Positions 7,327 through 13,326 of a stretch of DNA of 15,034 nt are shown here, one piece after another; positions within the stretch are counted from its first letter, which is position 1; each line of letters opens with the position of its first letter. Source of the stretch: Bacillota bacterium. Its GTDB lineage: Bacteria > Bacillota > UBA4882 > UBA8346. Position numbers and translations under genes: made by a program. The notes beneath the pieces were generated by a model that ran no database searches, was not told the origin of the DNA, and saw nothing but the letters and a program-made list of their open reading frames with translations. Where the stretch lies: positions 1 to 15,034 of the forward strand of contig JAEVYU010000054.1 in assembly GCA_023392595.1 (NCBI GenBank), read 5' to 3'.

Positions 7327-8010
7327 ATGAAAAAAGTTATTATTTTGATGTCGGTTTTGGTTATGATTTTGATGGTGACGAGTGCTACTTTTGCAGTTAC
7401 GACTCTTTATATTGGCGGTTCATGTGACGGTGACGGGACAACGAGGGATTATACTACAACGGGTCAGAAATATTCCGGGGATATTAAGGATACGGTCTTT
7501 GAATTTACTAACATCAGTGAAATTAAGAAAATTAAAGTGGATGTCGACTATGAAGTGGGCGATTTTAAATATATGAAAGGGTCTCCGGAAATTGGCATTT
7601 GGGACGTTCAAGTGGGTTATCCGGTGATTATCCGTGATCAAGGATTGGTTTATGTGACTTTGGGTGAAGTTTTTTATAATGAATATAGTGATGCTTATCC
7701 TAAACATGATATAGATTCCAATATGATCGGATTGGATATTGTGGCAACTCCATTCGAGCGGTTCCAATTTGAAATCGGTTTGCAGCGCTCCATTTGGAAG
7801 GGGTCGTCAAAGTTATATTCGGGTGCCAATAATACCATCGAATATTCCTGTCCGGAATTGACAGTTGGAAAATTGAAGTTTCAATATATCTTCACGGACA
7901 ATTTCGGTTTTTCCGTTCAATACCGGGTATTGGACTTCAAAGTCAAACAGTTGGAAGTTGCAGGAACCAAAATAAACACTACCGTTGCAGGCTTTATATA
8001 CAGGTTCTGA
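7327..8010 (+). CDS. Outer-membrane beta-barrel-type exported protein
   Basis: The 227-residue protein starts with a clear signal peptide (residues 1-23, cleavage after Thr-Phe-Ala). The mature part is rich in alternating polar/hydrophobic beta strands, such as MIGLDIVATPFERFQFEIG (133-151) and KLKFQYIFTDNFGFSVQYR (182-200). It ends in GFIYRF with a terminal Phe, the signature recognised by the BAM insertion machinery. Size and pattern suit a small, perhaps eight-stranded, outer-membrane barrel. The ATG at 7327 has AGGAGG 8 bases upstream; the frame extends further upstream but without support. It is the first gene of the cyclase operon, 26 bases before the cyclase, and may be a surface sensor or anchor for the system. 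No family name is recognised. Confidence 0.7.
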   Translation: MKKVIILMSVLVMILMVTSATFAVTTLYIGGSCDGDGTTRDYTTTGQKYSGDIKDTVFEFTNISEIKKIKVDVDYEVGDFKYMKGSPEIGIWDVQVGYPVIIRDQGLVYVTLGEVFYNEYSDAYPKHDIDSNMIGLDIVATPFERFQFEIGLQRSIWKGSSKLYSGANNTIEYSCPELTVGKLKFQYIFTDNFGFSVQYRVLDFKVKQLEVAGTKINTTVAGFIYRF

Positions 8011-8036
8011 AGAGAGGAACGATAAGAGCGTGAAAA

Positions 8037-9737
8037 ATGTTCAATAAAATTTTCGGTAAAAAGATCAATAAAACCCGAATCACTCCGCTTGCCACCAAAA
8101 TTATTGTAATTTTTACGTTGTTTATTTTGGTCTCCAATTTGGCTTCCAATTATGTCAATTTGACCTACAATCGTTCTGCTTTGGTCAAGTTTATCCGGGA
8201 GTTTTTAATTCGGGATCTGAAAGAGATGTATACCATTTGCAATACGCAGTATGACATTTATCAATTCGGCAATAGTTACCGTGATTCCATCCAAAATATC
8301 CAACGAAATGCTTTGGAACAGTTTAAAAACAAAAAATCGGTATTTTTGGGAATGAAAGCGAATGGGACAATTATTTTTCAAGCATCACGCATTAAGAAAT
8401 TTTCCCGTTTCGGCGACGGCGAAACTTTAGCGCTTATGCAGCAAAATCGCAGGAAAGGAATATTGGAAGGCTCATTACCTTTCCGTTTTAACGGGGATAC
8501 TTATTACGGCCTGTACAAATACAATTTTAAATGGGATGTATATATTATCCGGGGCGAGGAATATAACGAGTTTTATGCGGAATCCACCCGTATCTTTCGT
8601 ACGATCTCGTTGATAATTATCATCATTACCTTATTTACGGCTGTGTTTGGCATCCTGATTCTCAATTACATCACCCGTTTCATTACCGTCATCACTGACC
8701 GGATCATGACGATGACTCAAAGCCAGCAAATGGAAACCATTGATTTAAAAGGCGCCACCAATGATGATATTACCTTTCTGGGAATGGCATTCAACTCTCT
8801 GGCGGGGACCATTAATAATCTGCTGCAAATCTTCAGGAAATTTGTAAACCGTGATATCGCTCAAAAGGCTTACCAAGAGCGCGAGGTTCGCCTGGAAGGC
8901 AAGCAAATGGAACTGACCATTCTCTTTTCCGATATTAAACGCTTTACTTTTATCACGGAGACCTTGGGAACGGATATTATCAAACTTTTGAATGTCCATT
9001 ACGACAATACGATTAAGGAAATCATTCAGTATAACGGTGTTATCGGTTCTATCATCGGGGATGCTCTCCTTGCTGTATATGGAGTCTTCGAAGACCAAGA
9101 AAATAATAAATCCTATCAAGCTGTGAAATCGGCGTATAAAATTCAAGATCTTGTCGCAGCCCTCCGGGAAACCATGCGCCAAAAGAGAGAACTTGTCGTT
9201 GGCGAAAAAGGAGCCTTGTCGGAGATTGAAGAAAAAGTTTATCAAGCAGTGCTGATTGAAGTGGGAGTCGGGATAGACGGCGGAATCGTTTTTTACGGCA
9301 ATATCGGCTCTTCGGAGCGGATGACCAACACGGTGATTGGGGATAATGTCAATGCGGCCTCCCGGTTGGAAGGTCTGACACGTATTTATAATGTGCCGGT
9401 GATTGTGTCGGAATATGTCAAAAAGGATATTGAAACCAATGTCGGTGAACATGGATTGCTTTTCGTGGAAATCGATACGGTGCTGGTCAAGGGGAAAACG
9501 ATAGGCGCCAAAATATACTGGCCGATCCTGAAAAAAAGCTTTGAGGAAAATGTGGGGCTACGGGCTGCTCTTAATAATTTTGCCCAGGGACTTCAATTTT
9601 ATTATGAGGGCGATTGGAAAAATGCCCACCGTTTGTTTGGTGAAACGCCTTTGGCCGTGGCTGAAGTTTTTAAAGAGCGTACCTTGGCAGAATGTCCGGA
9701 AAAGTGGGATGGAATATGGAAAATGACAAGCAAATAA
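8037..9737 (+). CDS. Membrane class III adenylate/guanylate cyclase with HAMP domain
   Basis: This 566-residue enzyme should make a cyclic nucleotide (cAMP or cGMP) in the cytoplasm in response to an envelope signal. Order of parts: TM1 at about 20-40, an extracytoplasmic sensor region to about 187 (YYGLYKYNFKWDVYI at 156-170 is dCache-like), TM2 at about 188-212, a HAMP linker to about 265, then the catalytic domain from about 290. Metal-binding aspartates are Asp299 (LFSDI) and Asp342 (IIGDALLAVYG); the transition-state pair is Asn439 and Arg443 (NVNAASRLEG). The purine-selecting Lys that normally precedes I-G-D by two residues is Ser338, and the second selector position is Thr430, so base specificity is uncertain. 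A helical, TPR-like C-terminus follows (about 505-566). It lies between the barrel gene and the coiled-coil gene. ATG 8037 is the first possible start; its ribosome binding site is weak. Confidence 0.9.
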   Translation: MFNKIFGKKINKTRITPLATKIIVIFTLFILVSNLASNYVNLTYNRSALVKFIREFLIRDLKEMYTICNTQYDIYQFGNSYRDSIQNIQRNALEQFKNKKSVFLGMKANGTIIFQASRIKKFSRFGDGETLALMQQNRRKGILEGSLPFRFNGDTYYGLYKYNFKWDVYIIRGEEYNEFYAESTRIFRTISLIIIIITLFTAVFGILILNYITRFITVITDRIMTMTQSQQMETIDLKGATNDDITFLGMAFNSLAGTINNLLQIFRKFVNRDIAQKAYQEREVRLEGKQMELTILFSDIKRFTFITETLGTDIIKLLNVHYDNTIKEIIQYNGVIGSIIGDALLAVYGVFEDQENNKSYQAVKSAYKIQDLVAALRETMRQKRELVVGEKGALSEIEEKVYQAVLIEVGVGIDGGIVFYGNIGSSERMTNTVIGDNVNAASRLEGLTRIYNVPVIVSEYVKKDIETNVGEHGLLFVEIDTVLVKGKTIGAKIYWPILKKSFEENVGLRAALNNFAQGLQFYYEGDWKNAHRLFGETPLAVAEVFKERTLAECPEKWDGIWKMTSK

Positions 9738-11035
9738 GCAATATGAATATTGACCAGGTTAAAAATGTTTTCTTAAGCGAAGATCTTTTGGTAAAGAATA
9801 TCAAGCCCGAGATTTATTCTTTACCGGAAGAGTTCGCTAAAAGCAAAAAAAATAAAAATCTGTTCGTATATGGCTTTATCTTTTTATATGTTGCAACCAT
9901 CGGGTTGGGCGCTTATTTTCTGACTTCCGTGGAAAATCAGAAAAGCAGACGGGTGGAGGTTAACATCCCGGAATTCCGCCAGTTTAATTTCATAGAATTA
10001 CTGGCGGAAAAGAAAGCGAACGAAGAAAAATTGGCCGAACTTCAAAAAGAACTGACGAATTTACGGACCAGCAGTATGAAGGAAATCGAAAAGCTATCCC
10101 CTCAAAATCAACAAAGGGCAATAGCCGAGATGAATGAGAAGCTTAAAAAATTGGAAGATAGTTATAAACAACAGATGAATCTGAAAGAAGAGTCTTTACG
10201 GGCCCTTCAAAAATCTGTTACCGGCGATCAGCAGCGAATTGCCCAAAATCTGCGGGAAACCCAGTCTCAAGTGAAAAAGTACCAAGATCTGAATCAAATG
10301 CAAGGCGCTGAAATGGTTCGGATCAATACGGAATATGAAGCCAAGATTGCCAAGGTAAAAACCGAACATCAAGCGGAGATTGACAGCCTGAAAAAAGAAA
10401 ACCAGGCTTTGATGGATGCCCTGACCTTGCGATATAACCCGATTTTTTCCAAAGGAGAAATTGCGGCCGTCATTAATGGGAAAATTGCCAATTCCAGCAG
10501 TCCAACGTTGCATAAATACGATAAAACCTTAAATAGCACCAATATCCAAAGCGAACAGGCTTTTAATCAACTGCGCCGAAAGATTCAAAACCAAAAAACA
10601 ATCATTGATAATTTGCAGAAAATTCCTTTTACCAATTCGGTGCCTTTGGCTCTCAGCAGTTTGGAACAATTATCCCAATCCATTATCAGCGATTATGAAA
10701 CACTCTGGAGCGGTCTTGCGGAACAGGTAAATGCCCGCGGCAATTATTTGGGCAGTTTCGACTATGCAATGAATTATTTATCCATGACCAGGCGGGAAAG
10801 CGGTTTTGTGATCGATTCCCGCAATCCAAGCCGGATGTTAATTTTTATCGATCAAGTGTACTCCCTGAAAAAAGGCAATATGGCCTATGTTTTCAAAAAT
10901 GGCGATGATCCGGTTGCCAAAATTGAACTCTCGCCGGAAAACGGAAGAGTTGTCGCCAAGGTAAAAGAAGTCTTGCGACCGGTAAAAATTGAGCCTTTCG
11001 ATAAAATCCTATTAAAATTGGAGGTAACTCCATGA
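9716..11035 (+). CDS. Single-TM envelope protein with long coiled coil
   Basis: No family is recognised. From the ATG at 9716 (GGGATGGA just upstream, overlapping the cyclase by 22 bases) the protein has 439 residues. About 48 residues are cytoplasmic, one TM helix follows (about 49-69), then a long charged coiled coil (about 91-227) that would project into the periplasm. A helical segment comes next. The C-terminal 70 residues look beta-rich, with SLKKGNMAYVF and PVAKIEL, a pattern seen in SH3-like envelope domains such as the FlgT C-terminus; this likeness is only by eye. An in-frame ATG at 9692 would add 8 residues. It overlaps both neighbours, so it is translated with them. It may bridge the inner-membrane cyclase and the outer membrane. 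Confidence 0.8.
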   Translation: MENDKQISNMNIDQVKNVFLSEDLLVKNIKPEIYSLPEEFAKSKKNKNLFVYGFIFLYVATIGLGAYFLTSVENQKSRRVEVNIPEFRQFNFIELLAEKKANEEKLAELQKELTNLRTSSMKEIEKLSPQNQQRAIAEMNEKLKKLEDSYKQQMNLKEESLRALQKSVTGDQQRIAQNLRETQSQVKKYQDLNQMQGAEMVRINTEYEAKIAKVKTEHQAEIDSLKKENQALMDALTLRYNPIFSKGEIAAVINGKIANSSSPTLHKYDKTLNSTNIQSEQAFNQLRRKIQNQKTIIDNLQKIPFTNSVPLALSSLEQLSQSIISDYETLWSGLAEQVNARGNYLGSFDYAMNYLSMTRRESGFVIDSRNPSRMLIFIDQVYSLKKGNMAYVFKNGDDPVAKIELSPENGRVVAKVKEVLRPVKIEPFDKILLKLEVTP

Positions 11036-11829
11036 AACGAATCCTGGCGATATGGCTTATAGCATGGATGATGTTGCTTGGATGCCGGACTGCCGTTTTA
11101 GCGTCGGATTGGAAACCTTTTAACGCCGAATTGGTGGAACAATCGGAGAACGATACCCAAAAAATCGTGGTCCTTAAAGACAAACAATCCCGGATATTTA
11201 AAGTTATTTATCAGGATGAAACGATCTTAAGAAAACTTAGTGGTCCAATTATGAAATATAAGGATATATTTTATAGTTGGAAGAGCATTGATTGCAAGGA
11301 TTTAACCTTTATGGTCATTGCCAATCACTTGAATGTAGTGATAATTCCCGGACAATTCATGCATCACGGCCAAAATATTGCGGGAGCGTTTCCGGCCGGT
11401 GTTACCATGACCTATGACGCGGATATGGACCAATTGCGTTACGATTTTCGGATCATCAGCGGTGAGCGGTTTATCCGGATAAGCGGCAATTACATAAAAG
11501 AAGAAGAATTGGTGAATAAAACGGGTCTTGCTTATGATAATCCGGATGGTTTCCTTCAACCGGCCGGACCAACGGGCTGGGAGCCGACGGGTTCCGGAGA
11601 AATCAATGAGAAAATGATTCAAGCCTTAATTTATTTGAATAATGAGGACTGGAACGGCCGCCACAAAACGGTTCCGGTTGAAACCATCCAAAAGGTAGTG
11701 AAACTTAGAAAAGACAACCCGGATAGTACCAAAAATCAGTTGTGGCGTTTAATAAAAAAGCAAAAAATTCAAATTACCAAAAGGCAATTGGAGTTGATTT
11801 TAATTTTGTATTTCAACGAGTTTGATTGA
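11032..11829 (+). CDS. Exported, probably lipidated protein of unknown function
   Basis: The 265-residue product begins with a signal sequence. MLLGC (14-18) looks like a lipobox with Cys18 as the lipidated residue, although -2 Leu is not ideal; VLA (22-24) is an alternative signal peptidase I site. The middle (25-190) is beta-rich and unrecognised. After a Gly/Pro-rich linker (about 178-192), the last 70 residues are helical and resemble a helix-turn-helix or SAP-like fold (STKNQLWRLIKKQKIQITKR), which is odd in an exported protein. The start codon overlaps the stop of the coiled-coil gene in an ATGA, so translation is coupled and the two products probably act together. It is the last intact gene of the cyclase operon. 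Confidence 0.75.
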   Translation: MKRILAIWLIAWMMLLGCRTAVLASDWKPFNAELVEQSENDTQKIVVLKDKQSRIFKVIYQDETILRKLSGPIMKYKDIFYSWKSIDCKDLTFMVIANHLNVVIIPGQFMHHGQNIAGAFPAGVTMTYDADMDQLRYDFRIISGERFIRISGNYIKEEELVNKTGLAYDNPDGFLQPAGPTGWEPTGSGEINEKMIQALIYLNNEDWNGRHKTVPVETIQKVVKLRKDNPDSTKNQLWRLIKKQKIQITKRQLELILILYFNEFD

Positions 11830-12066
11830 AAATTGGCGAAGGATATTTGGTGATTGTACTATGTATTTCAGTTTGGACTCCGGGAAGCTGCTGAACGAAT
11901 AGCGTTATCTTGTGAACCAGGACAAATGGGGCAGAAAACCGTTTGTTTAAATGTTCCGGGAGGACGCTTTTGCGCGGACGGAATACCAATTCTCACTATA
12001 TCTCCACGGGTGAAAAGCATGGTCACTATCGTCAGGATGATCAAGAACGTAATTGCCTTAATTTAG
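11830..12066 (+). pseudogene. Possible decayed gene remnant
   Basis: From the ATG at 11861, one frame reads protein-like sequence interrupted by TAG at 11900 and TAA at 11948, including RYLVNQDKWGRKPFV and MFREDAFARTEYQFSLYLHG, until TGA at 12011. A different frame then continues with GEKHGHYRQDDQERNCLNLV. Two point stops plus one frameshift would explain this as a dead gene at the end of the cyclase operon. The intact overlapping frames (a 70-residue TTG-start frame and a 62-residue one) have no ribosome binding site. No family is recognised, and chance similarity to coding sequence cannot be excluded. Confidence 0.25.
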
Positions 12067-12095
12067 TTGACTTATATAACAAAAATATGTATAAT
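12067..12095 (+). promoter_or_regulatory. Strong sigma-A promoter for the riboswitch-gdx transcript
   Basis: TTGACT (12067-12072, 5 of 6) is followed by exactly 17 AT-rich bases and a perfect TATAAT (12090-12095). Transcription should start near 12102, about 37 bases before the aptamer. Confidence 0.8.
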
Positions 12096-12138
12096 TACTT
12101 CGTTCTAATTATACAGTTCAGGATCATATAAAAAGTTT

Positions 12139-12227
12139 TATAGGGTTCCACAGTTTTTACTGGTTTGTGACCAAGATAAAACTCACAGCTTTATAGCTGT
12201 GTCACGGAAGGATAAAAGCCTGGGAGA
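12139..12227 (+). ncRNA. Guanidine-I (ykkC) riboswitch aptamer
   Basis: The conserved ykkC elements appear in order: TAGGGTTCC at 12141-12149, ACTGGT at 12159-12164, a perfect 7-base variable stem CACAGCT/AGCTGTG (12184-12201), ACGG at 12204-12207, and the 3' element GGATAAAAGCCTGGGAGA (12210-12227). These match the guanidine-I class, which senses guanidinium ion. It lies between a strong promoter and a Gdx guanidinium exporter, a classic arrangement. Its 3' element is shared with the following terminator, so ligand binding should prevent termination and switch the exporter on. Confidence 0.9.
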
Positions 12228-12261
12228 TATCAAAAAATATCTTTCAGGCTTTATTATTTTT
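12216..12261 (+). terminator. Riboswitch-controlled intrinsic terminator
   Basis: AAGCCTG pairs with CAGGCTT and AGATAT with ATATCT, joined by two G-U pairs, giving a continuous 15-pair stem with a short A-rich loop. The stem is followed by TATTATTTTT. The left arm is also the 3' end of the guanidine-I aptamer, so aptamer and terminator are mutually exclusive. Confidence 0.85.
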
Positions 12262-12278
12262 AAAGGGGGTTAAAAAGC

Positions 12279-12596
12279 ATGGCTTGGGTCTATTTAATCA
12301 TTGCGGGAATTTTTGAGGTGATTTGGGCAATGGGTCTTAAGTACTCTCATGGTTTTTCAAAGTTATATCCATCATTGATTACATTGGCGGGCATGGTCAT
12401 CAGCTTTTATTTATTGTCGCTGGCAACCAAAACTCTTCCCATCGGTACAGCTTATGCAGTTTGGACTGGAATTGGCGCTTTGGGTGCGGTATTAGCGGGG
12501 ATTATTCTCTTTCATGAGCCCTTCACTAGCCTACGAATTTTATTCCTTTGTCTATTGCTGGCAGGTATTATAGGGTTGAAACTCACTTCGGCGTGA
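12279..12596 (+). CDS. gdx: Guanidinium exporter Gdx (SugE-type small multidrug resistance protein)
   Basis: This 105-residue SMR protein has four membrane helices and should act as a dual-topology dimer in the inner membrane, exporting guanidinium in exchange for protons. The essential helix-1 Glu13 lies in GIFEVIWAMGLKYSHGF (10-26), the Gdx-type signature. PIGTAYAVWTGIGALGAV (55-72) is the conserved helix-3 segment, and the C-terminus is GLKLTS. The sequence closely resembles the clostridial Gdx-Clo protein as I recall it. A guanidine-I riboswitch directly upstream supports guanidinium export rather than quaternary ammonium resistance. AAAGGGGG lies about 10 bases before the ATG. It is a single gene, so a homodimer is expected. 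No terminator is obvious after it. Confidence 0.95.
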   Translation: MAWVYLIIAGIFEVIWAMGLKYSHGFSKLYPSLITLAGMVISFYLLSLATKTLPIGTAYAVWTGIGALGAVLAGIILFHEPFTSLRILFLCLLLAGIIGLKLTSA

Positions 12597-12799
12597 TTGT
12601 GTTTTCAATAATGAATGGACGATGTTCCGAAGAATCATTTTAAGCTTTGTGATTATTATCAAATAATGAAGGAAATTCTTACAATATTGAGAATTATAAG
12701 CGATCGAAAAGATGATTTGGGACTTCGAGGTTTTTGGGTTTGGAATGACTGGAGGAAATGGACAACGGTACGGGATAATTGAAAGAGAGGGGATATTCT

Positions 12800-12985
12800 A
12801 TGAAAAAGGTTGAGGCATGGACTGTTTACGAATTTGAGTGTCCTAAATGCGGCGCCATTGAGCAATTGGGGGCTGATGACTTTCATATCGAAAGAATAGA
12901 TGAGGACAATGGCGATTCGCAAATTGCCGAGTGCGCTGAATTCACTTGCGAATGCGGTGAAACATTTATCGTAGTGCACGATTGA
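12800..12985 (+). CDS. Small zinc-ribbon protein
   Basis: A 61-residue soluble protein with CPKC (Cys14, Cys17) near the N-terminus and CECG (Cys50, Cys52) near the C-terminus, spaced as a zinc ribbon; Cys45 is a further cysteine. The segment between is acidic. The second knuckle is CxC rather than CxxC, which is unusual. The ATG at 12800 has AGAGGGGA 7 bases upstream, so the longer TTG-start frame from 12779 is not needed. A terminator follows, so it is probably transcribed alone or with gdx. No family function is recognised; such small ribbons may bind nucleic acid, protein or just metal. Confidence 0.7.
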   Translation: MKKVEAWTVYEFECPKCGAIEQLGADDFHIERIDEDNGDSQIAECAEFTCECGETFIVVHD

Positions 12986-13024
12986 TGTTCCTGATAAGAT
13001 TGCGGGTGAAATCAAAGTATCTAA

Positions 13025-13053
13025 TCCTCCTTGATTTTGAGGGGGACTTTTTA
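13025..13053 (+). terminator. Intrinsic terminator after the zinc-ribbon gene
   Basis: TCCTCC (13025-13030) pairs with GGGGGA (13041-13046), with one G-U pair, and is followed by CTTTTTATTT. It lies 40 bases after the stop codon. Confidence 0.65.
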
Positions 13054-13095
13054 TTTGCAACAGCTGGCGTAATCCAGGAATCCGCGGGGCAGTTT

Positions 13096-13124
13096 TTGGA
13101 ACCTATATTGTACTGATGTAAAAT
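13096..13124 (+). promoter_or_regulatory. Possible promoter for the 62-residue signal-peptide ORF
   Basis: TTGGAA (13096-13101, 4 of 6) and TAAAAT (13119-13124, 5 of 6) are separated by exactly 17 bases. The predicted start near 13131 would leave only a 10-base leader before the ATG at 13141. Confidence 0.45.
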
Positions 13125-13140
13125 AGACCGAAGGTTGGCG

Positions 13141-13326
13141 ATGAGGCCTTATTGGAAAACCGCCCTTTTTACGGTGGTATTATTACTTTATTTATTACCC
13201 TCCAATCGATTTTCCGGACCGGTCTTCGCAGAGGTTGCTGTTGACGTCGGTTTGGATACGGAAATGTGGAATCCGGTTTGTCCCATCCTGGCCAAACCGG
13301 ATTCCACTCTTGTTTATTGGACTTGA
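13141..13326 (+). CDS. Short ORF with signal peptide, possibly a truncated secreted-protein gene
   Basis: From the ATG at 13141 the frame encodes 61 residues. It begins with a textbook signal peptide: basic MRPYWK, a hydrophobic core TALFTVVLLLYLL, and a likely cut after Pro-Val-Phe-Ala. Only about 30 mature residues follow, and the last third is encoded by the palindrome at 13266-13307. AAGG lies 6 bases upstream and a promoter-like pair precedes it. This could be a real small secreted peptide, or the 5' stub of a longer gene cut off where the xylanase gene now abuts it. It is convergent with the xylanase gene and overlaps its 3' end by about 13 bases. No family is recognised. Confidence 0.4.
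   Translation: MRPYWKTALFTVVLLLYLLPSNRFSGPVFAEVAVDVGLDTEMWNPVCPILAKPDSTLVYWT
13266..13307 (-). terminator. Perfect 15-base stem-loop after the xylanase gene
   Basis: GTGGAATCCGGTTTG (13266-13280) is perfectly inverted at 13293-13307 around a 12-base loop. It lies 6 bases beyond the xylanase stop codon. The following tract on the minus strand (ATTTCCG) is a weak T-run, so it may act as a terminator or an mRNA 3'-end stabiliser. The GAATCCGG core is shared with the palindromes at 5953-6009. Confidence 0.6.

Noticed and set aside
8745..9452. Long minus-strand open frame (235 codons) inside the cyclase
   Set aside because: It lies wholly antisense to the intact cyclase catalytic domain, has no ribosome binding site and no recognisable domain.
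11854..12131. Two intact short plus-strand frames (70 and 62 codons)
   Set aside because: Both use TTG starts without ribosome binding sites, and the second runs into the gdx promoter; the interrupted frame between them looks more protein-like.
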